Assembly: GCF_012317045.1 (NCBI RefSeq)
Contig: NZ_CP051154.1
Span: forward strand, 2,170,001-2,234,000
Length of the DNA: 64,000 bases
Reading direction: 5' to 3'
Source of the DNA: Leifsonia sp. PS1209
GTDB taxonomy: Bacteria; Actinomycetota; Actinomycetes; Actinomycetales; Microbacteriaceae
The notes under the pieces are model-generated. The model made no database searches. It had not been told where the DNA came from and saw only the letters and a list, made by a program, of their open reading frames with translations. The first letter of the stretch is position 1. Each line of letters begins with the position of its first letter. The position numbers and the translations under genes were made by a program. Positions 39,174 to 48,825 of this stretch are shown here, in pieces.

Positions 39174-39716
39174 ATGAACAGCTCGGAGCTCCTCCTCCAC
39201 CCCGTGCGGCTGCGCATCGTGCAGGCGTTCCTCGGCGACAGGACGCTCACGACCGCCCAGCTCGCCGAGGAACTCTCCGACGTGCCGACCGCGACGCTCT
39301 ACCGCCACGTCTCACTTCTCAGTAACGCGGGCGTCCTCGAGGTGGTCTCCGAGCGGCGGGTCCGCGGCGGGGTCGAGCGCACCCTCGCCCTCCGCGTGGA
39401 TGCCGCACGCGTCACGCCGGACGAGCTGGCGACCCTGAGCACCGAGCAGCACGCCGCGATGTTCCGGGCGTACATCGCCCACCTCCTCACCGCGTTCGAC
39501 GAGTACCTGGCCGCCGGGGCGCCCGACCTGGTCGCCGACGGCGCTGGGTACAGCATGTCCGGGCTCTGGCTGAGCGACGCCGAGTTCGCCGAACTCGGCG
39601 CGGAGCTCGGACAGGTCTTCGCCTCCCGGATCGGAAACACCCCGACCGACGACCGGCGGCTCCGGATGTTCGCGAGCGTGGTCATCCCGCAGGATGTACC
39701 CCGGAATGAGGGTTAA
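39174..39716 (+). CDS. ArsR-like winged-helix transcriptional regulator
   Basis: 180-residue regulator with an N-terminal winged helix (LLLHPVRLRIVQAFLGD, LTTAQLAEEL, TATLYRHVSLLSNAGVLEVV, wing SERRVRGGVERTLAL) of the ArsR/GntR-like helix-turn-helix group, followed by a helical C-terminal domain (about 90-170) that may dimerise or sense a ligand. No metal-binding cysteines are present. It diverges from the PLDc_N-ABC exporter operon over a 75-base gap holding a palindromic operator, so it most likely represses that operon and itself (inference). Confidence 0.85.
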   Translation: MNSSELLLHPVRLRIVQAFLGDRTLTTAQLAEELSDVPTATLYRHVSLLSNAGVLEVVSERRVRGGVERTLALRVDAARVTPDELATLSTEQHAAMFRAYIAHLLTAFDEYLAAGAPDLVADGAGYSMSGLWLSDAEFAELGAELGQVFASRIGNTPTDDRRLRMFASVVIPQDVPRNEG

Positions 39717-39805
39717 CGTCCCCCGCACCTCCTGCCACAATGGGACTGCTGCACACCCGAAATGACAGCGCCTTATTCGCTTGACGAAACAGGAGAGGGG
39801 TGTGC

Positions 39806-40738
39806 ATGCGTATCCGAGGCATCAGGTCGGCCATCGCCGGCGCAGGCTTCGTCGTTCTGGCGGCCGCCGTGCTGGCACCCGCCGCCGCGAACGCGGTCGC
39901 CAACGTCTCCGAGGGCTCGTCGCCGTCCGCGATCACCAGCGTGTGGGCGTGGGGCAACCCCATCGACCCGGCGACCGACGCCCGTGGCCTCGGCCAGCAG
40001 CAGTTCCAGCCGGATGCACTCGCCGCCTTCGCCGCTGAGCATCACCTGACCAGCGTCTACCTGTCCGTGCCGTGGGCGCCGCAGGAGGGCGCGTTCGCCA
40101 CCTGGCTGCCCCAGGCCGTCGAGGCGCTGCACGGTGCAGGCGTGACGACCGTCGCCGCGCTCGGCGGGGATCCGGAGTGGGCCAGGCAGCCGCAGCTCGC
40201 CGCACAGTGGACCCACGATGCGCTCGCCACGGCCGACTTCGACGCGATCCAGTTCGACGTCGAGCCGTGGGCGTCTGCGGCAGGCGAACCCGACCTCGGC
40301 GTCATCGTGCCGCAGCTGAGCACGATGTTCGACGCGGCGGCCGCCGTCGCGAACGGCACGCCGATCGGCGCCGACCTGCCGTGGTGGCTGGAAGCGAAGC
40401 CGTACGGAGCCTCCACGGCGTTCGACAGCCTGCTCCCCCACCTCGACACGGTCGCGATCGTCGCGTTCTCCGATCACGCGGCGGTCGCCGACGGGATCGT
40501 CGCGCTCGCCCAGCCGGCCGCCACCGCTGCCGCAGCGCGATCCGTACCGTTCACCGTCGGCGTCGAGACGGACACGCCCGCCGTCGCGGGAGGGCCGCAG
40601 TACACGTTCGGCGACGACACCGCCGTCGCCCTCGAAGCCCAGACCGCGCTGGCGCGGCAGCAGCTCTCCGGGATCGCGGGATACCGCGGGGTCACCGCGG
40701 AGCACCTGCTCGCCTGGCAGGCGCTGATCGCGCAGTAG
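39806..40738 (+). CDS. Secreted TIM-barrel-like protein, possible glycoside hydrolase
   Basis: Not assigned to a family. 310 residues: a Sec signal peptide (residues 1-32, AGAGFVVLAAAVLAPAAANA), then a pattern of strands and helices reminiscent of a TIM barrel: ITSVWAWGNP, LTSVYLSVPW, TTVAALGGDPEW, FDAIQFDVEPW (D151, E153), IGADLPWWL, VAIVAFSDHA, PFTVGVET and AGYRGVTAEHLLAW. The D-x-E pair at the end of a central strand resembles catalytic acids of GH18- and GH25-like enzymes. ATG 39806 is preferred over GTG 39800 because AGGAGAGG sits about 8 bases upstream. Monocistronic and convergent with the VOC gene. Confidence 0.75.
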   Translation: MRIRGIRSAIAGAGFVVLAAAVLAPAAANAVANVSEGSSPSAITSVWAWGNPIDPATDARGLGQQQFQPDALAAFAAEHHLTSVYLSVPWAPQEGAFATWLPQAVEALHGAGVTTVAALGGDPEWARQPQLAAQWTHDALATADFDAIQFDVEPWASAAGEPDLGVIVPQLSTMFDAAAAVANGTPIGADLPWWLEAKPYGASTAFDSLLPHLDTVAIVAFSDHAAVADGIVALAQPAATAAAARSVPFTVGVETDTPAVAGGPQYTFGDDTAVALEAQTALARQQLSGIAGYRGVTAEHLLAWQALIAQ

Positions 40739-40763
40739 CGGCGCCCGGCCGGCTCAGCCCGGA

Positions 40764-41237
40764 TCAGCCATCCGCTGCGGCGCGCAGGGCGGCGATGTCC
40801 AGCTTGCCCATGCTCAGCATCGCCTGCACGGCGCGGTTCGACCTCGCCGGATCCGGATCGCTGATCAGCTCGTCCAGAACGGACGGCACGATCTGCCAGC
40901 TGAGGCCCCACCGGTCTTTCAGCCAGCCGCACTGCCCTGGCTCTCCCCCGTCGGAGGTGAGCGCATCCCACAGCCGGTCGACCTCCGCCTGGTCGTCGAC
41001 GGTCACCGAGAACGAGAACGCCTCGGTGAACGGGAAGAGCGGGCCGCCGTTCAGCGCCATCACCCCCACGCCGTCGAGCTCGAACCGCACCCTGGACACC
41101 CCGGCCGCCTGACCGGGCGCATCCGGTGCGAACCTGCTGACGTCCAGCATCCGCGAGTTCGGGATGACCGAGACGTAGAACTCCGCCGCCTGCTCCGCCT
41201 GGTCGTCGAACCACAGGAAGGGACTGACTCGGGACAT
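40764..41237 (-). CDS. VOC superfamily (PhnB-like) protein
   Basis: 157-residue single-domain vicinal-oxygen-chelate protein of the PhnB/3-demethylubiquinone-methyltransferase-like group. Visible segments: SPFLWFDDQAEQAAEFYVS at the N terminus, ALNGGPLFPFTEAFSFSV in the middle and GWLKDRWGLSWQIVPSVL near the C terminus, followed by ALRAA. Enzymatic function cannot be assigned. ATG with AGGAG six bases upstream. Confidence 0.85.
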   Translation of the reverse strand: MSRVSPFLWFDDQAEQAAEFYVSVIPNSRMLDVSRFAPDAPGQAAGVSRVRFELDGVGVMALNGGPLFPFTEAFSFSVTVDDQAEVDRLWDALTSDGGEPGQCGWLKDRWGLSWQIVPSVLDELISDPDPARSNRAVQAMLSMGKLDIAALRAAADG

Positions 41238-41297
41238 CGTGGGCTCCTCTGCTCGTCTGCACTGGCTGAACTGGCGCCCATGCTACTAGCGGGCGGG

Positions 41298-41303
41298 TAA
41301 CGT
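41298..41303 (+). promoter_or_regulatory. Leaderless -10 box of the GDSL hydrolase gene
   Basis: TAACGT followed by 6 bases (AGCGAT) and GTG 41310. Confidence 0.5.
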
Positions 41304-41309
41304 AGCGAT

Positions 41310-42095
41310 GTGTTCACGAGCTATATCGCCGTCGGCGACAGTTTCACGGAGGGTGTCGGAGACGAACTGCCGGACGGCCGCACGCGCGGCTGGGCCGACT
41401 TCGTCGCGCTGGGGCTGGCCATCGCGGCCGGCAGGGACGGCGAGGACGTGCGCTACGCCAACCTCGCCATCCGGGGGCGCAAGCTGAGCCCGCTGATCGA
41501 GGAGCAGCTGCCGCCCGCCATCGCCCAGCACCCGCAGCTGATCAGCCTGAACGGCGGAGGCAACGACATCATGCGGCCCCGCGTCTCCATCGACGGCGTC
41601 GCGACCCAGCTGGTGGATGCGGCGAAGCGCGTCACCGCGGAGGGCATCCACCTGCTGCTGCTGAGCGGCGCGAACCCGTCGGCGCACCTGCCGATGGGCG
41701 GCCTGGTGCGCCGCCGGGGCAACGAGCTCGCCGATGCGGTGCGCAGCCACCTCCCGCTCGAGAACGTCACCTTCGTCGACAACTGGGCCGACGAGACCCT
41801 CTGGGACCTGCGCTACTGGTCGCCGGACCGCCTGCACCTCAACCCGCTCGGCCACGCGCGCGTCGCGAGCAATGTGCTCACCGCGTTCGGCGTCCCCGTT
41901 CCCGCGGAGTGGGGCGTGGAGGAGGTCGCCGCCGCTTCGCCGGGAGAGCGGTCCCGCCGCACCGCGGACTACTACCGGCGCTACGTGCTGCCGTGGATCG
42001 GCCGCAGGCTCACCGGCCGCTCCTCCGGAGACGGCCGGGCGGCGAAGATCGCCGAGCTCACCGTCGTCGATCCGACGGCGGCCTCCCCGCTCTGA
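41310..42095 (+). CDS. SGNH/GDSL hydrolase
   Basis: 261-residue cytoplasmic esterase-like protein. Block I is VGDSFTEG with nucleophile S11, block III is LNGGGNDI and block V is DRLHLN, giving the Ser-Asp-His set of SGNH hydrolases. No signal peptide. A basic C-terminal tail (YYRRYVLPWIGRRLTGR) is unusual. GTG start chosen from the leaderless -10 pattern. Substrate unknown; related Microbacteriaceae proteins are annotated as lipases/acylhydrolases. Convergent with phosphoketolase, 22 bases apart. Confidence 0.88.
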   Translation: MFTSYIAVGDSFTEGVGDELPDGRTRGWADFVALGLAIAAGRDGEDVRYANLAIRGRKLSPLIEEQLPPAIAQHPQLISLNGGGNDIMRPRVSIDGVATQLVDAAKRVTAEGIHLLLLSGANPSAHLPMGGLVRRRGNELADAVRSHLPLENVTFVDNWADETLWDLRYWSPDRLHLNPLGHARVASNVLTAFGVPVPAEWGVEEVAAASPGERSRRTADYYRRYVLPWIGRRLTGRSSGDGRAAKIAELTVVDPTAASPL

Positions 42096-42117
42096 CCGCG
42101 CAGGTCGTCCTCAGCCC

Positions 42118-44547
42118 TCAGTCGTTGTCGCCACCCGTCGTGTCGAAGCGCGTCGTCCGCGTGCCGCCCGCCCAGGTCCACTCCGCGACCTCGGGGATGT
42201 CCTCGCCGTGTGCCCGCGTGTACTCGCGGGCGGCGATGCGCGCATCCTGCATCTCCTGGCGGAACGCGCCCTCGCGGGCGGCGAGGCCCGGCACCCGGTC
42301 GAGCACGTCGATCACCAGGTGGTACCGGTCCAGGTCGTTGAGCATCACCATGTCGAACGGCGTCGTGGTGGTGCCCTCCTCCTTGTAGCCGCGCACGTGC
42401 AGGTTGTCGTGGCCGGCCCGCCGGTAGGTCAGGCGGTGGATCAGCCACGGGTAGCCGTGATAGGCGAAGATCACCGGCTTGTCGGTGGTGAACAGGGCGT
42501 TGTACGCGTGGTCGTTGAGACCGTGCGGATGCTCGCCCTCGCTCTGCAGCCGCATCAGGTCGACCACGTTGACCACGCGCACCTTCAGCGACGGGATGCG
42601 CTCCCGCAGGATGGACGCGGCGGCCAGCACCTCCAGGGTCGGGATGTCGCCCGCGCAGCCGAGGACCACATCCGGTTCCTCGCCGTCCACCTCGGTGCCC
42701 GCCCAGTCGAAGATGCCGATGCCGCGGGTGCAGTGGGCGATCGCCTCCTCCATCGTCAGCCAGTTCGGCGCCGGCTGCTTGCCGGCGACCACCACGTTCA
42801 CGTAGTCGACGGAGCGCAGGCAGTGGTCGTACGTCGACAGCAGCGTGTTCGCGTCGAACGGCAGGTACACCCGCACGATGTCGGCCTTCTTGTTGACCAC
42901 GTGGTCGATGAAGCCGGGATCCTGGTGGGACGCCCCGTTGTGGTCCTGCCGCCAGACGTGCGAGCTGAGCAGATAGTTGAGCGATGCCACCGGCCGCCGC
43001 CACTCGATCTCCCTGGACGACTTCAGCCACTTGGCGTGCTGGTTGAACATCGAGTCGACGATGTGGATGAACGCCTCGTACGAGTTGACCACCCCGTGCC
43101 TGCCGGTGAGCAGGTAGCCCTCCAGCCAGCCCTGGCACTGGTGCTCGCTGAGCATCTCCATCACCCGTCCGGAGCGGGCGAGGTGGTTGTCCTCGTCGAT
43201 CGGCCAGAACTCGGCGTTCCACTGCTTGGCGGTCACGTCGTAGACGGCCTGCAGCCGGTTGGAGGCCGTCTCGTCCGGCCCGAACAGGCGGAAGTCGCGC
43301 GGGTTCGCCTCCATCACGTCCCTGAACCACTCGCCCAGCACCTTCGTCGCCTCTGCGACGGTCTCGCCCGGCGACGGGACATCCACCGCGTACTCCCGGA
43401 AGTCGGGCAGCCGCAGGTCGCGTCGCAGCAGTCCGCCGTTGGCGACGGGGTTGGCGCTCATCCGCCTGTCGCCGTCCGGCGCGAGCGCGGTGACGAGTTC
43501 GACCGGGGCTCCCGACTCGTCGAACAGTTCCTCCGGCCGGTACGACGCCATCCAGCTCTCCAGCAGGCGCGTGTGCGCCTCGGTGTCGCGGGCATCGGCG
43601 AGCGGCACCTGGTGGGACCGCCAGTTGTTCTCCGCCGGATGCCCGTCGATCTCCTTCGGGCAGGTCCAGCCTTTCGGCGTGCGCAGGATGAGCATCGGCC
43701 AGGCCGGCCGCTCGGTCAGCTCACCCGCCGCGGCGGCCGCCTTGATGCCCGCGATCTGGTCCACGATGCGGTCCATCGTCTCCGCCATCCGCTCGTGCAC
43801 GGCGCGCGGGTCCTCCCCGTCGAAGCCGCCGGAGACGAGGTACGGCGTGTGGCCGTATCCCCGCATCAGGTCGAACAGCTCGCTCTCCGGGATGCGCGCC
43901 AGCACGGTCGGGTTGGCGATCTTGTAGCCGTTGAGGTGCAGGATCGGCAGCACGACGCCGTCTGTGACGGGGTCGAGGAACTTGTTCGAGTGCCAGGCGG
44001 TCGCGAGCGGGCCGGTCTCCGCCTCCCCGTCGCCGACGACGGCGGCGACCAGCAGGTCCGGGTTGTCGAACGCCGCACCGTACGCGTGCGAGAGCGCGTA
44101 GCCGAGCTCGCCGCCCTCGTGGATCGACCCCGGCGTCTCCGGAGCGGCGTGGCTCGGGATGCCGCCGGGGAACGAGAACTGCCGGAACAGGCGGCGGAGC
44201 CCGTCCGTGCTCCTGTCGATCGCGCTGTAGATCTCGCTGTACGTGCCGTCGAGGTAGGCGCTCGCCACCACTCCTGGGCCGCCGTGGCCGGGGCCGGCGA
44301 CGAAGATCGTGTCCAGGTCACGCTCCTGGATCACCCGGTTGAGGTGCGCGTAGATGAAGTTCAGGCCGGGCGTCGTGCCCCAGTGGCCGAGCAGCCGCGG
44401 CTTGATGTGGTCGCGGGTCAACGGCTCGCGCAGCAACGGATTGTCCAGCAGGTAGATCTGGCCGACCGAGAGGTAGTTGGCGGCTCGCCACCACGCATCC
44501 AATCGGTCGAGAGTCTCGGGAGTGAGCGTGGTGGTCGGTGTCGTCAC
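42118..44547 (-). CDS. xfp: Phosphoketolase (xylulose-5-phosphate/fructose-6-phosphate)
   Basis: Thiamine-diphosphate enzyme cleaving xylulose 5-phosphate (and often fructose 6-phosphate) with phosphate to acetyl phosphate plus glyceraldehyde 3-phosphate (or erythrose 4-phosphate). The 809-residue length is normal. Segments visible: [16 protein letters not shown], the TPP motif [57 protein letters not shown] and [23 protein letters not shown] at 44545-44547 is chosen for GAAGGAA about four bases upstream. Divergent from the alpha/beta hydrolase gene. No acetate kinase or phosphotransacetylase gene lies in the window. Confidence 0.95.
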   Translation of the reverse strand: MTTPTTTLTPETLDRLDAWWRAANYLSVGQIYLLDNPLLREPLTRDHIKPRLLGHWGTTPGLNFIYAHLNRVIQERDLDTIFVAGPGHGGPGVVASAYLDGTYSEIYSAIDRSTDGLRRLFRQFSFPGGIPSHAAPETPGSIHEGGELGYALSHAYGAAFDNPDLLVAAVVGDGEAETGPLATAWHSNKFLDPVTDGVVLPILHLNGYKIANPTVLARIPESELFDLMRGYGHTPYLVSGGFDGEDPRAVHERMAETMDRIVDQIAGIKAAAAAGELTERPAWPMLILRTPKGWTCPKEIDGHPAENNWRSHQVPLADARDTEAHTRLLESWMASYRPEELFDESGAPVELVTALAPDGDRRMSANPVANGGLLRRDLRLPDFREYAVDVPSPGETVAEATKVLGEWFRDVMEANPRDFRLFGPDETASNRLQAVYDVTAKQWNAEFWPIDEDNHLARSGRVMEMLSEHQCQGWLEGYLLTGRHGVVNSYEAFIHIVDSMFNQHAKWLKSSREIEWRRPVASLNYLLSSHVWRQDHNGASHQDPGFIDHVVNKKADIVRVYLPFDANTLLSTYDHCLRSVDYVNVVVAGKQPAPNWLTMEEAIAHCTRGIGIFDWAGTEVDGEEPDVVLGCAGDIPTLEVLAAASILRERIPSLKVRVVNVVDLMRLQSEGEHPHGLNDHAYNALFTTDKPVIFAYHGYPWLIHRLTYRRAGHDNLHVRGYKEEGTTTTPFDMVMLNDLDRYHLVIDVLDRVPGLAAREGAFRQEMQDARIAAREYTRAHGEDIPEVAEWTWAGGTRTTRFDTTGGDND

Positions 44548-44602
44548 AGGATTCCTTCCCCTCGCTCGGCATCCTACGGGGGGACCGCTCCGAACAACAG
44601 GT

Positions 44603-45451
44603 ATGGATGTCTCCACCGTCGACACAGCGCTCGGACCCGTGACCGTGCGCCACACGCCCCGGGAGTCGCACACCGCCACGATCCTGCTGCACGGTGCCGC
44701 CGGCTCCTGGACCACCTGGCGCGCGGCCATCGGCGCCGCGGAGACGGGAGGCTCCGTGGCCGACCTGGTCGTGCCCGACCTGCCCGGCTGGGGAGACTCC
44801 CCCGTCGACGACCTGTCGGCGCTCGACGCGACCGGCCTGGCCGACGCGGTGGCCCAGGTCGCCCGCTCCCTCGGATACACCCGCTGGCGTCTCGTCGGCC
44901 ACTCCCTCGGCGGCTTCGTCGCGCTCGAACTGGCCGTGCGCGAACCGGCAGCCACCGAGTCCGTGCTGCTGGTCTCCGCGACCACGTTCGGCGGCCGCGG
45001 CGACCGCCTCGGCCCGCTCGGCCGCCTCCTGAACTACGCGCCGCTGATGCTGCTCGCCGTGGGCATCCGGATGCTCGCGGGGCTCGGACCGTACGCCGCG
45101 CGGTTCGTCCGCGCGCTCGACGGCAGCGGGATCCTGACACTGCTGGCCGCTCCCCTGTTCACCGTGGTCGACCGCCAGGCCGTGCACGACCTCGCGCACG
45201 ACCTGCGCCCCGGCGCGTTCCTCCGGGCGCTGCACTGCGCGACGACGTACCCCGCGGCTGCCCGCTGGGCGCGCATCCGGTGCCCCGTGCTGGCACTGCA
45301 CGGCGACAGGGACGTGTTCGTCGGTGCGGACGACGACGACCGGCTGGCGGCGATCATCCCGGACTTCCGCGCTGTGGTGATTCCGGCGACCGGGCACTTC
45401 GGGCACGTCGAGCACCCCACGATCCTCGCCGGGGCGCTGCACGCGCGGTAG
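44603..45451 (+). CDS. Alpha/beta-fold hydrolase
   Basis: 282-residue alpha/beta hydrolase: oxyanion-loop segment LLHGAAGS, nucleophile elbow VGHSLGGF with S101, acid region ALHGDRDVF and catalytic histidine in [11 protein letters not shown]. No signal peptide; a hydrophobic cap region (about residues 125-160, [17 protein letters not shown]) may bind acyl or membrane substrates. Substrate unknown. ATG 44603; the upstream region has only a weak CAGG. Confidence 0.87.
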   Translation: MDVSTVDTALGPVTVRHTPRESHTATILLHGAAGSWTTWRAAIGAAETGGSVADLVVPDLPGWGDSPVDDLSALDATGLADAVAQVARSLGYTRWRLVGHSLGGFVALELAVREPAATESVLLVSATTFGGRGDRLGPLGRLLNYAPLMLLAVGIRMLAGLGPYAARFVRALDGSGILTLLAAPLFTVVDRQAVHDLAHDLRPGAFLRALHCATTYPAAARWARIRCPVLALHGDRDVFVGADDDDRLAAIIPDFRAVVIPATGHFGHVEHPTILAGALHAR

Positions 45452-45454
45452 CGT
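45449..45454 (+). promoter_or_regulatory. Leaderless -10 box of the GNAT gene
   Basis: TAGCGT, 6 bases (GGCGGC), ATG 45461. The TAG is also the stop codon of the preceding hydrolase gene. Confidence 0.5.
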
Positions 45455-45460
45455 GGCGGC

Positions 45461-46042
45461 ATGACACAGCCGTCGATCACCGTCGAATCCGTCGGAGCGG
45501 ACACCTGGGACGAGCTGCGCACCGTGTTCGGGGAGCGCGGGGACCCCTCCGGATGCTGGTGCCAGTGGTTCAAGCTGAGCGGCGGAGAGTTCCGCGCGAC
45601 GTCCACCGACGAGAAGACCGCGCTGCTGCACACGTCCGTCGAGCAGGGATCCCCCGGCGTCATCGCGCGCATCGACGGCGAGCCGGTCGGTTGGTCCGCC
45701 GTGGAGCCGTACACCGCGTATCCGGGACTGCGGCGCTCGCCGATCACCAAACGGCTGGCGGGCGATCCCGACGACCCGTGGGCGGTCACCTGCTTCGTCG
45801 TGCGCGTCGACCACCGCAAGCGCGGGGTCGCCCGCGCGCTGCTCGCCGGAGCGGTCGAGCACGCGGCGGAGCGCGGCGCGGAGGTGATCGAGGGCTACCC
45901 GGTCGACCCGGGCGTCCGGCCGTCGCTCAGCGCTGCGGAGCGCTACCACGGCACGGTCTCGCTGTTCGAGTCCGCCGGGTTCGCGGTGGTGCGGCGGCCC
46001 TCGGCCACGCGCGCGATCATGCGGCGTGAGCTGGTGCCGTGA
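45461..46042 (+). CDS. GNAT family N-acetyltransferase
   Basis: 193-residue acetyl-CoA-dependent acetyltransferase. The N terminus carries GCWCQWFKLSGGEF, a pattern seen in a group of GNAT proteins with a Cys-Trp-Cys start, and the acetyl-CoA loop is FVVRVDHRKRGVARALLAGAVEHA. Acceptor unknown. It starts 10 bases after the hydrolase stop with a leaderless -10 pattern, so it may be transcribed both from its own promoter and by read-through. Confidence 0.87.
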   Translation: MTQPSITVESVGADTWDELRTVFGERGDPSGCWCQWFKLSGGEFRATSTDEKTALLHTSVEQGSPGVIARIDGEPVGWSAVEPYTAYPGLRRSPITKRLAGDPDDPWAVTCFVVRVDHRKRGVARALLAGAVEHAAERGAEVIEGYPVDPGVRPSLSAAERYHGTVSLFESAGFAVVRRPSATRAIMRRELVP

Positions 46043-46047
46043 CCCCA

Positions 46048-46053
46048 TAAGCT
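46048..46053 (+). promoter_or_regulatory. Leaderless -10 box of the DMT exporter gene
   Basis: TAAGCT, 6 bases (CGTCTG), GTG 46060. Confidence 0.5.
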
Positions 46054-46059
46054 CGTCTG

Positions 46060-46944
46060 GTGACACCCAGACGCGACCGCCTGATCGGCGCAGGCACCCA
46101 GGTCGCGACCGAGGTCAGCATCAACTTCGGATCGTCGGTGGCCGGGCTGCTCATCCCGATCGTCGGGTCCGTGGTGGTCGTGGCGGTCAGGCAGGTCATC
46201 ACCGCCATCGCGGTCCTCCCGTTCTACCGCCCGAAGCGGGCGGAACTCACCTGGCGGCGCCTCTGGCCGGCCATCGCGCTCGGCGTGGTGCTGGCGACCA
46301 TGAACCTCAGCTTCTACGAGGCGGTCGGCAGGCTCGGGCTCGGCATCGCCGCCACCATCGAGTTCCTCGGACCGTTCGCGCTCGCGCTGGCCGGCTCCCG
46401 CCGGGTCGTGGATGTGGTGTGCGCGCTCTTCGCGGCGGGCGGCGTCGTGCTGCTCACCGGCACGGAGGGTGCGATCGACCCGCTCGGGGTCGTGCTCGCC
46501 CTGACGGCCGCCGCGAGCTGGGCGGCGTACATCCTGCTCACGCGCCGCGTCGCCACACGCCTGCCGGGGCTGGAAGGGCTGAGCGTCGCGAGCGTGGTCG
46601 CCACGATCATCCTGCTGCCGATCGCCCTGTTCGTGGTCGACTACAGCCGTCTCAACTGGCCGGTGCTCGGGATGCTCGTGGCAGCGGGCGTGCTGTCCTC
46701 CGCCATCCCGTACAGCCTCGACACGTTCATCCTGCGCAGGATCACCCCGCGGCTCTACGCGGTCATCACGAGCCTCGGGCCCGCCATCGCAACCCTGTTC
46801 GGCGTGCTCGTGCTGCACGAGTCGTTCAGCGGAATCCAGCTGCTCGGGATCGCGGTGGTCTGCGTCGCGGCGGGCGTCACCATCGCCACGCAGCGCGACC
46901 ACCCGAAGTCCGACCTCGAATCGGCCGCGGAAGCCATTCCGTAG
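46060..46944 (+). CDS. EamA/DMT-family transporter (RhtA-like)
   Basis: 294-residue integral membrane protein with about ten transmembrane helices in two EamA repeats (about residues 10-135 and 145-280). Markers: ATMNLSFYEAVGRLGLGIAATIEFLGPFALAL in repeat one and SSAIPYSLDTFILRRITPRLYAV plus LGPAIATLFGVLVLHE in repeat two, typical of RhtA-like amino-acid or metabolite exporters. Substrate cannot be deduced. GTG start with leaderless -10. Convergent with the ABC permease, stops 8 bases apart. Confidence 0.88.
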   Translation: MTPRRDRLIGAGTQVATEVSINFGSSVAGLLIPIVGSVVVVAVRQVITAIAVLPFYRPKRAELTWRRLWPAIALGVVLATMNLSFYEAVGRLGLGIAATIEFLGPFALALAGSRRVVDVVCALFAAGGVVLLTGTEGAIDPLGVVLALTAAASWAAYILLTRRVATRLPGLEGLSVASVVATIILLPIALFVVDYSRLNWPVLGMLVAAGVLSSAIPYSLDTFILRRITPRLYAVITSLGPAIATLFGVLVLHESFSGIQLLGIAVVCVAAGVTIATQRDHPKSDLESAAEAIP

Positions 46945-46952
46945 GGCGAGCC

Positions 46953-47858
46953 CTAGGAGAGGATGTCCTTCGTCGTGAACCGGCCGACCGCCAGCGCGCC
47001 GAACACCGCGACGTAGCCGAGCTGCAGTAGAGCGTTGCTGCCGAACGCGTCCCAGCTCACCGGGTCGCGCAGGAAGTCGGCGAAGCCGAACCAGTAGTGA
47101 CTGAACAGCCAGGGATGCAGCGCCTCCAGCTGCGGCAGCTGGTCGAGCACCTGCGACACCACCGAGAGCACGATGGTCGCCGCCATCGCACCGACCGGCA
47201 CGTCGGTCAGGGTGGAGAAGAACAGTCCGATGGCGCACAGCCCGAGCAGGGACACGACCACGTACGCGCCGATCATGAGCAGGCGCCCGAACGCATCCAA
47301 CGGCCCGACCTGCGTGCCGGACAGCAGGGTGACCGGCCCGATCGGGAACAGGATGGCGCCGATCGCCGACCCGGCGACGATCACCACCAGGGTCCCCGCG
47401 ATGCAGAATGCCGCAGCTCCCGCGTACTTCACGGCGAGCAGCCGCAGCCGCCCGGCCGGGGCGATCACCAGGTAGCGCAGCGTGCCGTGGCTCGCCTCCC
47501 CCGCGATGGTGTCTCCGGCGACCACCCCGACGGTGAGCGGCAGGAACAGCGGAACGCACACCACCAGCGCCGTGAAGCCGACGAACAGGCCGTTCGCGGT
47601 GATCTGGTCGAGGAAGGCCGGACCACGCCCGGCGCGCGCCCCGCCGGTCAGCCGCACAGCAATGGCGATCAGGATGGGGATGGCGGCGAGGGCCGCGAGC
47701 ATCGCCCAGGTGCGCCAGCGCCGGAACAGCACGGACAGCTCCGACCAGAGCAGCGACCACCCGGCCGCCGGACGCGCCCGATTCGCCGTCGGCACCGGAT
47801 GCGGGGGCGCGGCTTCCGCCCCTGCTCCCCCGCCGGTCGCCGTCTCACTGCTCGACAT
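46953..47858 (-). CDS. ABC-2 type exporter permease
   Basis: 301-residue membrane protein with a Gly/Ala/Pro-rich cytoplasmic N terminus (about 30 residues) and about six transmembrane helices. The ABC-2 hallmark region GDTIAGEASHGTLRYLVIAPAGRLRLLAVKY links helix 2 and 3; later helices include LLMIGAYVVVSLLGLCAIGLFF and a C-terminal VAVFGALAVGRFTTKDIL. ATG at 47856-47858 overlaps the ATPase gene by 14 bases. Partner of the ATPase at 47845-48825. Confidence 0.88.
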   Translation of the reverse strand: MSSSETATGGGAGAEAAPPHPVPTANRARPAAGWSLLWSELSVLFRRWRTWAMLAALAAIPILIAIAVRLTGGARAGRGPAFLDQITANGLFVGFTALVVCVPLFLPLTVGVVAGDTIAGEASHGTLRYLVIAPAGRLRLLAVKYAGAAAFCIAGTLVVIVAGSAIGAILFPIGPVTLLSGTQVGPLDAFGRLLMIGAYVVVSLLGLCAIGLFFSTLTDVPVGAMAATIVLSVVSQVLDQLPQLEALHPWLFSHYWFGFADFLRDPVSWDAFGSNALLQLGYVAVFGALAVGRFTTKDILS

Positions 47859-48825
47859 CGAAGCCCTCCCCGGTGAGCTCCACGAAACGTTCCTCCAGCG
47901 TCGACCCGTGCACGCCGAAGCCGCGCACCCGCACGCCGCCGGCGACGAGGGCCGCCACGATGTCCTCCGCGGCGGGCGCGGGGACGGGGAGCGGCGCATC
48001 CAGGACGCTGCCGGACTCGGTGGTCGTGCCAGAGCCGGAGTTGGCCGCCGTGGCGGTGGCCGGGGCGATCCCGAGCCCGGTGAGGATGGTCGCCGCCGCC
48101 CGCGCATCCGGGGTCTCGACGCGCACGCGCGGTCCCGTGGCGCCGCGCAGCTCGTCGAGCGAGCCCTGCGCGACCAGCCGTCCGGTGCGCATGATCGCGG
48201 CGTGCGTGCAGATCTGCTCGATCTCGGCGAGCAGGTGGCTGGACACGAACACCGTGCGTCCCTCGTCGGCGAGGGAACGCACGAGCGAGCGCACCTCCCT
48301 GGTGCCCTGCGGGTCGAGGCCGTTGGTCGGCTCGTCCAGGATGAGCAGATCGCGGTCGGTGAGCAGGGCGCCGGCGATGCCGAGGCGCTGCTTCATGCCG
48401 AGCGAGTACGCGCGCACGTTCCTTCCCGCCGCGTGGGTGAGCCCGACTCGGTCGAGAGCGGCGGCGACACGCGCGCGACGCGTTGCGGACGGGGCGTAGC
48501 GGTCGGCGGAGTCGCGGCGCAGCAGGTTGGCCGTCCCGGACAGGTACGGCGCGAACGCCGGCCCTTCGACCAGCGCCCCGACCCGCGGGAGGACGGTCGC
48601 CCCGCTGGCGGGCATCAGCTGCTCGAACAGCCGGATCTCCCCGGCTGACGCGGAGACCAGCCCGAGCAGCATCCGGATGGTCGTGGTCTTGCCCGACCCG
48701 TTCGGCCCGAGGAACCCGAACACCGAGCCGCGCGGGACGTGCAGGTCCATACCGTCGACCACGGTGCGCGAGCCGAACCGCTTGCTGAGGCCGCTCGTCG
48801 TGATGGCGGCGGCTGCGTCGGTCAC
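47845..48825 (-). CDS. ABC exporter ATP-binding protein
   Basis: 326-residue ATPase: Walker A GPNGSGKTT (K46), signature YSLGMKQRLGIAGAL, Walker B LLILDEPTNGLDP, H-loop FVSSHLL. A C-terminal accessory domain contains a Thr/Ser/Gly/Pro-rich variable insert (about residues 260-285) before GVHGSTLEERFVELTGE. GTG overlaps the LolA-like gene stop as GTGA, so the secreted LolA-like protein, this ATPase and the permease are one translation-coupled operon. Confidence 0.93.
   Translation of the reverse strand: MTDAAAAITTSGLSKRFGSRTVVDGMDLHVPRGSVFGFLGPNGSGKTTTIRMLLGLVSASAGEIRLFEQLMPASGATVLPRVGALVEGPAFAPYLSGTANLLRRDSADRYAPSATRRARVAAALDRVGLTHAAGRNVRAYSLGMKQRLGIAGALLTDRDLLILDEPTNGLDPQGTREVRSLVRSLADEGRTVFVSSHLLAEIEQICTHAAIMRTGRLVAQGSLDELRGATGPRVRVETPDARAAATILTGLGIAPATATAANSGSGTTTESGSVLDAPLPVPAPAAEDIVAALVAGGVRVRGFGVHGSTLEERFVELTGEGFDVEQ

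Noticed and set aside
41734..46029. A 4.3-kb open frame on the plus strand across the GDSL, phosphoketolase, hydrolase and GNAT genes.
   Set aside because: It crosses four well-supported genes in other frames or strands and contains no domain.
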